The notes beneath the pieces were generated by a model. That model saw only the letters and a list, made by a program, of their open reading frames with translations, had not been told where the DNA came from and did no database searches. A stretch of DNA of 64,000 bases from JBDHTQ01 sp039808765 (lineage in GTDB: Bacteria > Pseudomonadota > Alphaproteobacteria > UBA2400): positions 227,451-291,450 of the forward strand of contig JBDHTQ010000002.1 in assembly GCA_039808765.1 (NCBI GenBank). Direction: 5' to 3'. Numbering within the stretch: the first letter of the stretch is position 1; every line of letters begins with the position of its first letter. A program made the translations under genes and the position numbers. Shown here piece by piece: positions 25,315 through 34,238 of the stretch.

Positions 25315-27486
25315 CTAGTGAGGTACATTCTGCGAAGAGGAAAAAGCCTCCTGCCATAATTGTGCAGCCGTGTGAAAACGTATTGATCCTCGCCATGCAA
25401 GCCCAGAGAGTGCGTTTTGAAAACTTTCATCAATTTCTTTTTGTAAGGATAATGGGAGGGTTCGTTGCGTGTGAAGCGTCATTTCAAGTCGTTTGCGATA
25501 GATTAAGCCATCTAAAATCATCGGGCCTAAGCGGGTAAGCTCAAGTTCGACAACCAGATGTTGTGCAGATTCAGGATGGGTGCTCTGCTTCTCTTGCGGT
25601 TCATCGCGAAAATGGACGGCAAGGCGCAAAAAAGACGAATCCTGTGGCAATGGAAGATGAACAGATTTCCAATCTGCCAAAGGCACATCCGCCGAGCGCG
25701 ACCATGTTTGCTGATTTTGAGAAATGTCATCCGCAAGTTTTGCAAGCAAGTCCGATGTTCCCGCATTGCGCAAGCGATTGAAAGCATCCTCGCCCAAAAG
25801 GGATTTAGGTTCTTTAAAACCGAGTGCTGCAAGTAAAAAGATCAATTGACTGCCAAGATGGGTGGGCTGGCTGCGGGCAATTTGAAGCAGGAAAGGTTCT
25901 TGCTGGGTTAGCGCAGCAATTTTCTGCAAGCTAGACCAATCTTGAGGCGATCCTTCTGGGATATCATCCTTCAGCGGTATAATGGGTGGCTCTTCAACGT
26001 GCAGGATTGATAAGGTTAATTGCGTTCCGACCGGCAGGTTACTAGGATGCTGTGCTAACACCAAAACACCCGCCGCTGTAGTGACAAGAACTTCATTTTT
26101 AGGTGTTGCCCCCACTACTTGGCCGGATAAAACAGGATAGGTTGGGGGGTGCAGCACTTGCGGTGAAGATGGTGAGACAGGTGTGCTTGTCGTTTGATTC
26201 ACATGTGGGGGTGTTGTGGATGCAGGGCGATTTGTTGGCGATGATGTTGTTGAAGGCAGAGTGCTCGTTTCACCAGGGGAAGGTATATAAGAGTTGGATC
26301 GTAGGGATGCTTGCGGTTCTAAAGTGCTTGGAAGCAAAGAAGCAGGTGTATCTAATTTTGGGGATCCAGCTGTTGATAGAGTAGGTGGAAGCAAGAGCGT
26401 TTCAATTTGCAGCGTAAGTTGCGCCCCGGGGGGTAAGATAAAGGCACTTGGGAGTTGGGCAAAATGCGCTTGTGTAAATGAGGTTTCATGGTTTTGTGTA
26501 CTTGTCGTCGACGCTGGCGCTGGAGAAAGAACCGCTGTCGGCAATCGTGCGATGAGTTGTTGTAATCCATCATGTTTAACTGACGTTAAAACAGTTGGAG
26601 CGGGCAGTGCTGCCGGATTTTGCAAACCGGGGAGCTGACGGAGCAAGGGGTCTGTTTGCGGTGTTGTTTGGGGTGTAAAGGAGTTTTGAGTAACAGCAGG
26701 CGTATGCGGGGAGGGGACATGACTCTCAAGCTGAGAGCTTTGTCGGTTCATTTGTTCAGTGTAAGGTGCACGTTGCGCTTGGGGTTTAAGAGCAAAACCT
26801 GCCATAAGATCAGGCAAAAAATCACCTTTTAGCATTTGAACAGGCAAGGTTGCCAACATCTGCATTAGCTCTGGTGTTTGTGGCAGCGAGACAACCATCG
26901 CTAAAGATAAACTGCCCGGCACAATCAATTGTTGCAGCGGATTAAACGATTTGATGGTGGTTGTTTGCACTGTTGTTGATTCTTGCAATACCGCTTGCAT
27001 GGATTCATCGAGCAAGGGCATTCCTTGAGTGGTAACTTGAGAGCGAATATCGTCTGATAAGGGCACCTGAGCACCAGAAAGGCTCATTGTTTGCTGTGGG
27101 GTGGGAAGAGTTAAATTTGTTGATGTAGGCGACGTTGCCGCAGAAATAACAGGCGAGGGTGCTGGGGAAACGATCATCGAAATAATCGCCCGCACTGGCG
27201 GAGCGCCAGGAGGAATTTGTAGCGAGATCATTTTGTCTAATGGGAGTGGTGTTTCGCTTCGGATAACAATTTCACCAACCTGTGTTTTTACCGTCAGTGA
27301 ATTCCCTTTGTTTTGCGCAATGATTGTGCCGCTGATGACAATCATACGTGAAAGATTTTGCAACCGATCCGGCACAGCCTCAACCACCACCTCACCCAAA
27401 GGCTTTAGTTGCGCATAACCAACCGCTTGTGGTGAGGCAGAGGCGCCACTTGTTGCAGCAGGCGGGGTTGAGGGAGAGAGACTCAT
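25315..27486 (-). CDS. Flagellar hook-length control FliK-like protein
   Basis: About 723 residues, starting at ATG 27486 (a TTG at 27504 is the alternative). Most of the chain is Pro/Ser/Thr/Gln-rich low complexity, typical of the FliK ruler. The C-terminal ~100 residues (HLVVELELTRLGPMILDGLI, then LEMTLHTQRTLP and a helical end) match the Flg_hook domain, which interacts with FlhB. Short beta segments near residues 40-105 and 460-490 resemble OB-like or domain-of-hook modules. Located downstream of sppA on the same strand. FliK function is inferred from composition plus the C-terminal domain. Confidence 0.7.
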   Translation of the reverse strand: MSLSPSTPPAATSGASASPQAVGYAQLKPLGEVVVEAVPDRLQNLSRMIVISGTIIAQNKGNSLTVKTQVGEIVIRSETPLPLDKMISLQIPPGAPPVRAIISMIVSPAPSPVISAATSPTSTNLTLPTPQQTMSLSGAQVPLSDDIRSQVTTQGMPLLDESMQAVLQESTTVQTTTIKSFNPLQQLIVPGSLSLAMVVSLPQTPELMQMLATLPVQMLKGDFLPDLMAGFALKPQAQRAPYTEQMNRQSSQLESHVPSPHTPAVTQNSFTPQTTPQTDPLLRQLPGLQNPAALPAPTVLTSVKHDGLQQLIARLPTAVLSPAPASTTSTQNHETSFTQAHFAQLPSAFILPPGAQLTLQIETLLLPPTLSTAGSPKLDTPASLLPSTLEPQASLRSNSYIPSPGETSTLPSTTSSPTNRPASTTPPHVNQTTSTPVSPSSPQVLHPPTYPVLSGQVVGATPKNEVLVTTAAGVLVLAQHPSNLPVGTQLTLSILHVEEPPIIPLKDDIPEGSPQDWSSLQKIAALTQQEPFLLQIARSQPTHLGSQLIFLLAALGFKEPKSLLGEDAFNRLRNAGTSDLLAKLADDISQNQQTWSRSADVPLADWKSVHLPLPQDSSFLRLAVHFRDEPQEKQSTHPESAQHLVVELELTRLGPMILDGLIYRKRLEMTLHTQRTLPLSLQKEIDESFQNALSGLAWRGSIRFHTAAQLWQEAFSSSQNVPH

Positions 27487-27531
27487 TGCAACATTTTCTC
27501 CCAACGTGAGCAGCGTGTTACCCTTTGCGCA

Positions 27532-29538
27532 TTAGTTGATCTCGAATGAGCCAGCATTCAGCGCATTTGTTGTGAAGGCGCTACCGAAAAAAATCGATTT
27601 ACCCCCCCACATTTCTACAAGGCCGGAAAAATTACCGGACAGGATCATGGATACGCTCGATGGAACCATCATAAACGCTTTAAGGAGAGACATGATCTGT
27701 TCTGTTGTGCTTTTCTCTGCAGGCAAAGTGACGATCATGACGTGCGATCCTTCAGGAAGGTTTGCATGTTCACGCACTATTTTAAAGGCCGTCCTCAATC
27801 CACCTAGCTCGTCGACTAAACCAAGTTTGTGTGCGGTGCGACCCAACCACACGCGTCCACGTGCGAGTTTGTCGAGGTCGGTCACTGAAATATTCCGGCT
27901 TTCGGAAACACGGATCAAAAACTCGTTATATACCAAGTCAAGCGATTGATTGATACGCTGCATTTGCTCAGGATTAAATGGATGGGTGGGAGACCATATT
28001 GTGGCATTCTTACTTGAGGAAACCTCTCCCCATTTGACTCCTAGTTTGTCGTACAGACCCTGCATGACAAACTTACCTGAGGCCACACCAATCGACCCGG
28101 TAATGGTCGTGGGGTCCGCTACAATTTTATCAGCAGCTGTGGCAATCCAATACCCTCCCGATGCGGCAAGCCCTCCCATCGAAACCACAATATATTTGCC
28201 ATGCTCACGGGCTTGCATCATGGCGCTGTAAATTGTTTCCGACGCAGTTACGGATCCTCCAGGGCTATTGACACGCAACACAATGCCTGAAATTGACTCA
28301 TCGTGGGTTGCGGTTTGCAGCGCATGTGCAATTGTTTCAGCGCTTGCAACCTGATTTTCACCAAACGGACCTCGCTCATCATCTAAACGAACAATCGGGC
28401 CATCAACATAAATCAAGGCAACTTTGAGCGGATCTTTTGACTCTTTTGCCGGTTTCTTTTCTGCGTCAGGGTGGAGCGAGGTTTCAGGTTTTGCAGGTTT
28501 TTCAGGTAGGAGTGGGCTGTTTGATGGCGATGAGGCATCTGGTGTTTCAACCTTGGCGACCGCTTTTTCTTGTCCTTGTGTGTCAGACATATTGCTAATC
28601 GGAGCCAGTGGTGCAGGGGGAGAATTTACAGCTACAGCGTCTTTCTGCACAGGTTTCTTATCTTTTGCAGCGATAGAAGATGAGTTGTAAAAATAATCGA
28701 TGATGTCAGTGTTTTCAGCCTCTGCGCCAGCCTTTTCGGTGGCAGCTTCTTCCATTTGATCACGATAATCAATATGGTCGATCAAACCCGCCTTCAAGGC
28801 TTCTTTGTCAAACAAAAAACCTTTATCCATCAGTGAGGAAACAGTGTTTTTGGGGACATGTCTGTCATTTGAAATGTTTTCGACCATTTCTGTTTTTATA
28901 TCGCTCAACAGCTTGTCATAGTTTTCACGGATGGGCGCAGGCATCTCATTTTTGGTGAACGTATCGGCAATGCCTTTGTATTCGTACCGTTGATGCATGT
29001 CGGCAAGAATGCCGATTTTCTTGAGTAAATCACCTGCAAATGGCACGGTTAATGACGGGCCATTCAGTGTAATAATCCCCAAAGGCTGAAGCCAAATTTT
29101 CTCAAATGCGGCTGCCAGCCAGTATGCGCGCTCTGAGTTTGAGCCTTCTCCCAGACTGTCTGCAAAGGCATAGGCAAATTTGCCATTGGCTCTAAAGCGT
29201 GAGATAGCGTCGCGCAGTTCGTTGATTTGGGCATGATCAAGCTCAGCATCGCTCACAAGGGCTACAAAGCCCTTTACCCGATCGTCTTTGCTGGCACGAT
29301 CAAGCGCCGTGATTAAATAGCGAAAAGGAAACAGTTGTTTTTCCGTCAATGTATCAAGCAAAGCATTGGATTGAGTTTGCTCAGGGGTTTGAACGCGAAA
29401 ATCAAATGAAAGAATCATTTTATCGGGTAGTTGCAAGGTTTCTTCTTTGGTATACCAATACCCAATCAAGAGACCTGACAGCAGGCTTATTGTAACAAGC
29501 ATCCCTATTGCTGTAAAAATTTTATTGATAATGCGCAT
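27532..29538 (-). CDS. sppA: Signal peptide peptidase SppA, 67-kDa type
   Basis: SppA is a membrane-anchored serine protease that degrades cleaved signal peptides. AAGGAAGGA directly before ATG 29538 sets the start (668 residues). Residues 7-28 form the membrane anchor. Two S49 domains follow: the N-terminal one carries the catalytic Lys in RYEYKGIADTF (K188), the C-terminal one the Ser in MGGLAASGGYWIA (S460). Between them, residues ~288-370, sits a long Lys/Pro/Ser-rich insert that the family usually lacks and that is probably disordered. The gene is upstream of the FliK-like gene and divergent from the zinc-ribbon gene. Confidence 0.93.
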   Translation of the reverse strand: MRIINKIFTAIGMLVTISLLSGLLIGYWYTKEETLQLPDKMILSFDFRVQTPEQTQSNALLDTLTEKQLFPFRYLITALDRASKDDRVKGFVALVSDAELDHAQINELRDAISRFRANGKFAYAFADSLGEGSNSERAYWLAAAFEKIWLQPLGIITLNGPSLTVPFAGDLLKKIGILADMHQRYEYKGIADTFTKNEMPAPIRENYDKLLSDIKTEMVENISNDRHVPKNTVSSLMDKGFLFDKEALKAGLIDHIDYRDQMEEAATEKAGAEAENTDIIDYFYNSSSIAAKDKKPVQKDAVAVNSPPAPLAPISNMSDTQGQEKAVAKVETPDASSPSNSPLLPEKPAKPETSLHPDAEKKPAKESKDPLKVALIYVDGPIVRLDDERGPFGENQVASAETIAHALQTATHDESISGIVLRVNSPGGSVTASETIYSAMMQAREHGKYIVVSMGGLAASGGYWIATAADKIVADPTTITGSIGVASGKFVMQGLYDKLGVKWGEVSSSKNATIWSPTHPFNPEQMQRINQSLDLVYNEFLIRVSESRNISVTDLDKLARGRVWLGRTAHKLGLVDELGGLRTAFKIVREHANLPEGSHVMIVTLPAEKSTTEQIMSLLKAFMMVPSSVSMILSGNFSGLVEMWGGKSIFFGSAFTTNALNAGSFEIN

Positions 29539-29728
29539 TTTTTTCCTTCCTTGGCTTCTTCTTAGCATATTTCCTGTTCAACGAAAATCCCTGTTGCATA
29601 TTTCATTCTGTGGCATTTGTGGCACAATAGAGGAATGATATGTGAATCTTGTCAGCATTGTTTTTTTGAGGCATCTTGCGCAGAATAAACTTTGATAAAG
29701 TTGAATCGTGAGGAAACGGAACCCGAAG

Positions 29729-30658
29729 ATGATCATTACCTGTCCGCGCTGTTTTGCGACGTATGAGATTCCCCCGCATGTGGTCCCTGCGTCCGGTCGC
29801 AAGGTGCGTTGTTCGTCTTGCCAATTTGAATGGACCGAGGCTCCCCCTCCGCATGATGCAATTGAAGGGCTATCCCCTCAAGATGATCAAAAATTTTCGA
29901 GCTTTCTGAAAAACGCGCAAGATGGAAAATATGAAGGGAATGTTTTTAATGCTGCTGAAGGAAAGCAGGGTAAAAAGCCGATTGAGGTCCTTAAATCGGC
30001 GAGAAAACTCATTCCTTCTTTCTCGTTTTTAAAGCGCAAATCTTCTTTACACGGTGCAGGTTGGACGGCTTTTGTTTTGGTAAGCCTTCTTGTCTTGGTG
30101 ATTGTTTTTCGTGGGCCGATTGGTCACCGGGTACAATTTATGGCTGATTTTTATGAAGGGATGGGGTTGCCCGTTGAAACTGCTTCAGATTGGTTCGCGA
30201 TTGAAATGCACCCTCCAATTAAAGGGGAAAGTGATGGTAAAACCACGCTTTCCTTGTCTGGAGAAATTACCAATATTTCGCATAAGCCGCGTGAGGTTCC
30301 GGCCGTACGCATCTATTGGCTGGGGAACAAGAGTGGGCCAACTGGGCCTGAGGTTGTCGTAAATTTATTAACACGCAAACTTAACCCTGCAGAAAAATCG
30401 ACTTTTTCAGCGACATTAACCGGAATCGATGCCCGTAAAGGTGGCGAAGTAAAAGTGATGTTTTATGATGAATCTGCGGCCCTAGAGTCAAAACTATCTC
30501 ACGCGGATGCCGCAACTGATGATACCGATCATGCCGCAATATCACCTGAAGCCGCTTCATCTCACTCTGCAGAATCGCAACCCGCCAAGGAGACGCATGA
30601 TGAACACGCTAATGATGTTGACCCTTCGCCGCATGACACACCTTCTGCCCATCATTAA
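29729..30658 (+). CDS. Zinc-ribbon (MJ0042) membrane protein with DUF3426-like C-terminus
   Basis: About 309 residues from ATG 29729 (a GTG at 29708 is possible). It begins with the MJ0042 zinc-finger pattern ITCPRCFATYEIP ... VRCSSCQFEW, i.e. CxxC twice, standard in alphaproteobacteria. One transmembrane helix lies near residues 111-130. The domain after it (TTLSLSGEITNISHKPREVPAVRIYW) matches DUF3426-type beta domains. The tail is His/Asp/Ser-rich. The topology suggests a cytoplasmic zinc ribbon and a periplasmic domain. Function unknown. It lies ~100 bp before the CpdR-like gene. Confidence 0.85.
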   Translation: MIITCPRCFATYEIPPHVVPASGRKVRCSSCQFEWTEAPPPHDAIEGLSPQDDQKFSSFLKNAQDGKYEGNVFNAAEGKQGKKPIEVLKSARKLIPSFSFLKRKSSLHGAGWTAFVLVSLLVLVIVFRGPIGHRVQFMADFYEGMGLPVETASDWFAIEMHPPIKGESDGKTTLSLSGEITNISHKPREVPAVRIYWLGNKSGPTGPEVVVNLLTRKLNPAEKSTFSATLTGIDARKGGEVKVMFYDESAALESKLSHADAATDDTDHAAISPEAASSHSAESQPAKETHDEHANDVDPSPHDTPSAHH

Positions 30659-30759
30659 CGCGGCAAAAGTTTGTATTGGGTTGAGGGTCAGGTGTTTCTG
30701 TTTGACGCGGAAAGAAGTTTTGGATGCACAAGGATTAATCACGTAAAAAAGGTGCTTAA

Positions 30760-31167
30760 ATGGGGCAATTTGATCTTTCGCAAAATGAAAAAGTTGTACG
30801 GATTCTGGTTGTAGAAGACGAACCCGGCGTGCGCGATTTTGTTAAACGAGGATTGTTAAGTGCGGGTTATGAGGTCGTTGTGACGGAAGATGGCCAGCAT
30901 GCGCTGGAATGTCTTGCAGAAAAAGGTCGGTTTGATCTGTTAATTAGCGATATCGTAATGCCGGGTTTGGATGGCATCGCATTAACGTTGAGGGTTGCAA
31001 GGGAATTTCCGGATCTGAAAATTTTGTTAATGACAGGATATTCGTCGGAAAAGCAACGGGCCTATAACTTAGAGGCACTATCGCATACTGTGCTTTCTAA
31101 GCCGTTTTCTCTAAAGGCACTCTTGGCTGCCGTTGAGGATGCCTTAAAGTGCTCGCGGATGAACTAG
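30760..31167 (+). CDS. cpdR: Single-domain response regulator, CpdR-like
   Basis: The 135-residue protein is only a receiver domain. Asp19-20 region VVEDEPGVRDF, phosphorylation site D64 in LISDIVMPGLDGI, T92 in LLMTGYSS and K114 in VLSKPFSLKAL are intact. The DIVMPGxDGI and SKPF stretches closely resemble Caulobacter CpdR, which directs ClpXP-mediated turnover of cell-cycle proteins. The symbol is tentative: other single receivers share these motifs. The presence of CcrM in the same window makes a Caulobacter-like cell-cycle circuit plausible. No histidine kinase is adjacent. Confidence 0.75.
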   Translation: MGQFDLSQNEKVVRILVVEDEPGVRDFVKRGLLSAGYEVVVTEDGQHALECLAEKGRFDLLISDIVMPGLDGIALTLRVAREFPDLKILLMTGYSSEKQRAYNLEALSHTVLSKPFSLKALLAAVEDALKCSRMN

Positions 31168-31257
31168 CTGTTCTGGCCTTAAACACGCAGTGAAAACGGC
31201 CCTTGTCGGCCTTGGGCTTTTGTGCTTTTTTGGGGCGGTCTTTTTTTGGAGGATGTT

Positions 31258-32505
31258 ATGGCTGATTTTAATACGCTTGATACCCTGAATGTGAAGGGAA
31301 AAACAGTTTTAGTGCGCGCTGATTTGAATGTGCCGGTTCAAGAGGGTAAAATTACTGATGATACGCGCATTGTGCGCTTTGCACCAACAGCCAAAGAGTT
31401 GGCCGACAAAGGGGCGAAAGTTGTAATACTCTCACACTTCGGTCGCCCGAAAGATGGTTATGCAGCAGAATTTTCGCAAAAGATTTTGCTCGAATCGCTT
31501 TCTAAAGCAATCGGCAAGCCCGTCGCATTTTGTGATGATTGCATCGGCGAAAATGTTCGTCAGCATATTGCAAATATGAAAGAAGGTGAAATCGTGTTGC
31601 TTGAAAACGTGCGTTTTCACAAAGGGGAAGAAAAGAATGATCCCCAATTCGCGCAGGAACTTGCTTCATTAGGCGAAGCATATGTTAATGATGCATTTTC
31701 AGCGGCCCATCGTGCCCATGCATCCACAGCGACATTAGCTGATTTACTGCCTTCAGCTGCGGGCCGTTTGATGCAGGCCGAGCTTGAGGCTTTATCTGCC
31801 GCACTTGAAAACCCGCAACGTCCTGTCATGGCTATCATTGGCGGGTCTAAAATTTCTACCAAGCTTGATATTCTCAACAACCTCGTCAAGAAAGTTGATT
31901 ATTTGGTAATTGGTGGGGCGATGGCTAACACGTTTCTTTATGCCAAGTCCGTGCCGATGGGTAAGTCATTGCTTGAGAGCGATTTGCAGGAAACAGCACG
32001 CAACATCCTTGAAACTGCTCAAAACAGCTCCTGCACGCTTGTTCTTCCCGAAGATGTTATGGTGGCGTCGGATATTAAAGCTGGCAATCAAGCACAAGCA
32101 GTTTCGATCTATTCTATTCCAGAAGATCAGATGGCATTGGATATTGGGCCTGCTTCAGCCAGAGCTTTAATCGACCAGTTAAAGCAGGTGAAAACGATTG
32201 TCTGGAATGGCCCATTAGGGGCATTTGAATTTTCGCCTTTTGAAAAATCAACTGTTGAGGTGGCAAAAGCTGTAGCCGCTTTAACCAAAGACAATAAAAT
32301 CAAAAGCGTTGCCGGAGGCGGTGATACCGTTTCTGCATTAGAAATGGCAGGTGTGGTTGAAAGCATGAGCTATGTTTCAAGCGCAGGCGGTGCCTTCTTG
32401 GAATGGCTTGAGGGGCGTGAGCTTCCCGGCGTGAGTGCCCTCAACCGTGCAGCTCAGCGTACAGCTTCTCATGCAGAGCAATCACTGCGTCCAACCGGAA
32501 GTTGA
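31258..32505 (+). CDS. pgk: Phosphoglycerate kinase
   Basis: Pgk transfers phosphate from 1,3-bisphosphoglycerate to ADP in glycolysis. The ATG at 31258 has GGAGG 6 nt upstream, so the in-frame upstream ATG is not used. The 415-residue protein shows VLVRADLNVPVQ, LLENVRFHKGEEKND, IIGGSKISTKLDIL, WNGPLGAFEFSPF and the nucleotide loop VAGGGDTVSALEMAG. After the usual end (ELPGVSAL) it has an extra tail of about 22 residues that overlaps the convergent DUF2336 gene by 24 bp. Confidence 0.97.
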   Translation: MADFNTLDTLNVKGKTVLVRADLNVPVQEGKITDDTRIVRFAPTAKELADKGAKVVILSHFGRPKDGYAAEFSQKILLESLSKAIGKPVAFCDDCIGENVRQHIANMKEGEIVLLENVRFHKGEEKNDPQFAQELASLGEAYVNDAFSAAHRAHASTATLADLLPSAAGRLMQAELEALSAALENPQRPVMAIIGGSKISTKLDILNNLVKKVDYLVIGGAMANTFLYAKSVPMGKSLLESDLQETARNILETAQNSSCTLVLPEDVMVASDIKAGNQAQAVSIYSIPEDQMALDIGPASARALIDQLKQVKTIVWNGPLGAFEFSPFEKSTVEVAKAVAALTKDNKIKSVAGGGDTVSALEMAGVVESMSYVSSAGGAFLEWLEGRELPGVSALNRAAQRTASHAEQSLRPTGS

Positions 32506-33582
32506 TTGGCATAGGAAGCTTGGGTCCGATTCCCACTGCCACAGAATCGTTTGTGCGTCAGCCTTGGTTAGGCGCGCAAACAAGGCCAGCGCTTTAGCTA
32601 GATCTGCTGGATCAAACTGGTCGTCACCGCTGATACGGTCACGTACGAGCATCATCAGGCTTGCTGTTTGTGTTTTGCTGAAGTCCAGAGCGCGGCAAAT
32701 GACGGCCATAGCCTCAAGTCCTTCGGCGGTATAGATAAATTCCAGATTTTTGGCCGGAATATGTGTGAGCTCTTCCATAAGCATTTGAAAAAGCATCAAA
32801 CCTTTGCTCTTCAAAAGCTCAATCATAAAATTAGCTTCAATGGCGCCACTGGAAATTAAACGCACGGCAATTGTGCGGTTTTTTTCAGGATCACTGTTTT
32901 TTTCAACGAGGCTTTGAACGACTTCCTGTAGCGTTTTATCCAACATTTTTGGTTCAAACCTGAATTGCAATGAAAGGTGCTGGCGAAGTTCTTGTGAAAC
33001 AAGCCAGTACATTTGTTTGGCCAGTTCAGCCGTAATTTCAGGCCGTAAGACAATGCTGTGGCTTAGCTCAGTGTTTTCCAATGCCTGTCGAGCCAGTTCT
33101 TTAAGTGTTGATTCTGGAAGGCGAGATTTTTGATTTTGAAGGAGGGTCATCGCAACCAAGGGATCTCTTGTTTGAGCGAGCGCATCAGCTACCCGGCCAC
33201 CGATGTGCTGGCGATTTGCAATAACCATGCGGTGTGCAACGCCACGCTCTTCGATAATACCAACCAAATCATCATCACGTAAAACAGGGCTATACAAGAG
33301 AATAGGGCGTGCAACTTCAATTACGTCTTTTGCAAGACCAACCACAAGCGAATGTGGAGCGTGGGTTGAATCGGCGTAACGGCGTGCAAGCTCTTTGCGA
33401 ATCTCAATCTCGGCATCACGTAGCAGGGCTGCCATGATCTCAAGCGCCATGTAGCGTTCAGTCTGAGAAAAATCTTCGGCACGGACAAAAAAAGTATCAC
33501 CAAAGCAGGCTGCCAACCGGCGTCGTCCAGCATGGGTTCTGTCTTTAGCGAGAGCGACAATCTCTTCAAAAGAGGCAGTCAT
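32482..33582 (-). CDS. DUF2336 family protein
   Basis: The 366-residue protein is all helical, with repeated HEAT-like pairs such as EIRKELARRYADSTHAPHSLVVGLAKD and VALAxR-type units, fitting DUF2336, a family largely restricted to alphaproteobacteria. The first ATG gives a normal N-terminus. It overlaps the 3' end of pgk by 24 bp on the opposite strand. Function unknown; members often occur near signalling or cell-cycle genes. Confidence 0.85.
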   Translation of the reverse strand: MTASFEEIVALAKDRTHAGRRRLAACFGDTFFVRAEDFSQTERYMALEIMAALLRDAEIEIRKELARRYADSTHAPHSLVVGLAKDVIEVARPILLYSPVLRDDDLVGIIEERGVAHRMVIANRQHIGGRVADALAQTRDPLVAMTLLQNQKSRLPESTLKELARQALENTELSHSIVLRPEITAELAKQMYWLVSQELRQHLSLQFRFEPKMLDKTLQEVVQSLVEKNSDPEKNRTIAVRLISSGAIEANFMIELLKSKGLMLFQMLMEELTHIPAKNLEFIYTAEGLEAMAVICRALDFSKTQTASLMMLVRDRISGDDQFDPADLAKALALFARLTKADAQTILWQWESDPSFLCQSTSGWTQ

Positions 33583-33986
33583 TTTAACCTCGTGGGTATC
33601 GTCAATTTAAGGGAGGCAAAAACCTCTGATCCTTAACAGTTTAAATGCTATCGGTTTAATTTTTCGTTATTTTCCCAGTAGTTTCGAAAAATGAAGTTTT
33701 TTGTATAAATTTATGCCGAATATTATATCAACTTTTGCACATGGTTGTTAACCATGTAACCTATTGAATAACTTGTTTTATTCTTCTGTTTAAACTGAAA
33801 TGGATTAAATCGATCCAAATTCATTATATTTTTGGCAAAAAATTACGATTTATTTTTTATAAAAAATTGTACTTTCGAGATGATTATGACTCGAAAATTT
33901 TTTTTCTTGAAAATAAATGCGATATTATTAGAGGGTTTGTAATAAAATGAGCACATAATTTCCTTAGAGGAAGATAAGGATTATTC
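33583..33986. other. Long AT-rich intergenic region with a perfect palindrome
   Basis: About 400 bases, strongly AT-rich, with no coding look. It contains ACATGGTT (33739-33746) / AACCATGT (33750-33757), a perfect 8-bp inverted repeat with 3-base spacer, which may be an operator or a small hairpin. The region must hold the promoters of the DUF2336 gene and of the small gene at 33987. Confidence 0.45.
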
Positions 33987-34238
33987 ATGCATATTTTACC
34001 AACAAACCCAATTTTGCAGTCGCTCTCTGGCGCACAAGAGACGTCAGCGGCCAAGCGTGCATCAACCAGTACGAAAGCCGATACCGCTGAACCTGTGAAG
34101 GCCACCGAGTCAGCTGAGGCACTTGTCGCAGCCCATGTCAAAAGCCAAAAGCATAATGACGATGAAAGCGAATCGTCGCACCGGCTTTCAGCAAAATCCC
34201 ATTCGGGTCGCGGTCGTGTTGTCGATGTAAGCGTCTAG
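33987..34238 (+). CDS. Small hypothetical protein next to the IS remnant
   Basis: An 83-residue polar protein, Ala/Ser/Lys/Glu-rich, with AAGGA 7 nt before its ATG. The C-terminus is basic and His/Ser-rich. No domain is visible and it is likely disordered. Its stop codon falls at the very edge of the IS element (34239), so the original gene could have been longer and cut by the insertion. Confidence 0.5.
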   Translation: MHILPTNPILQSLSGAQETSAAKRASTSTKADTAEPVKATESAEALVAAHVKSQKHNDDESESSHRLSAKSHSGRGRVVDVSV

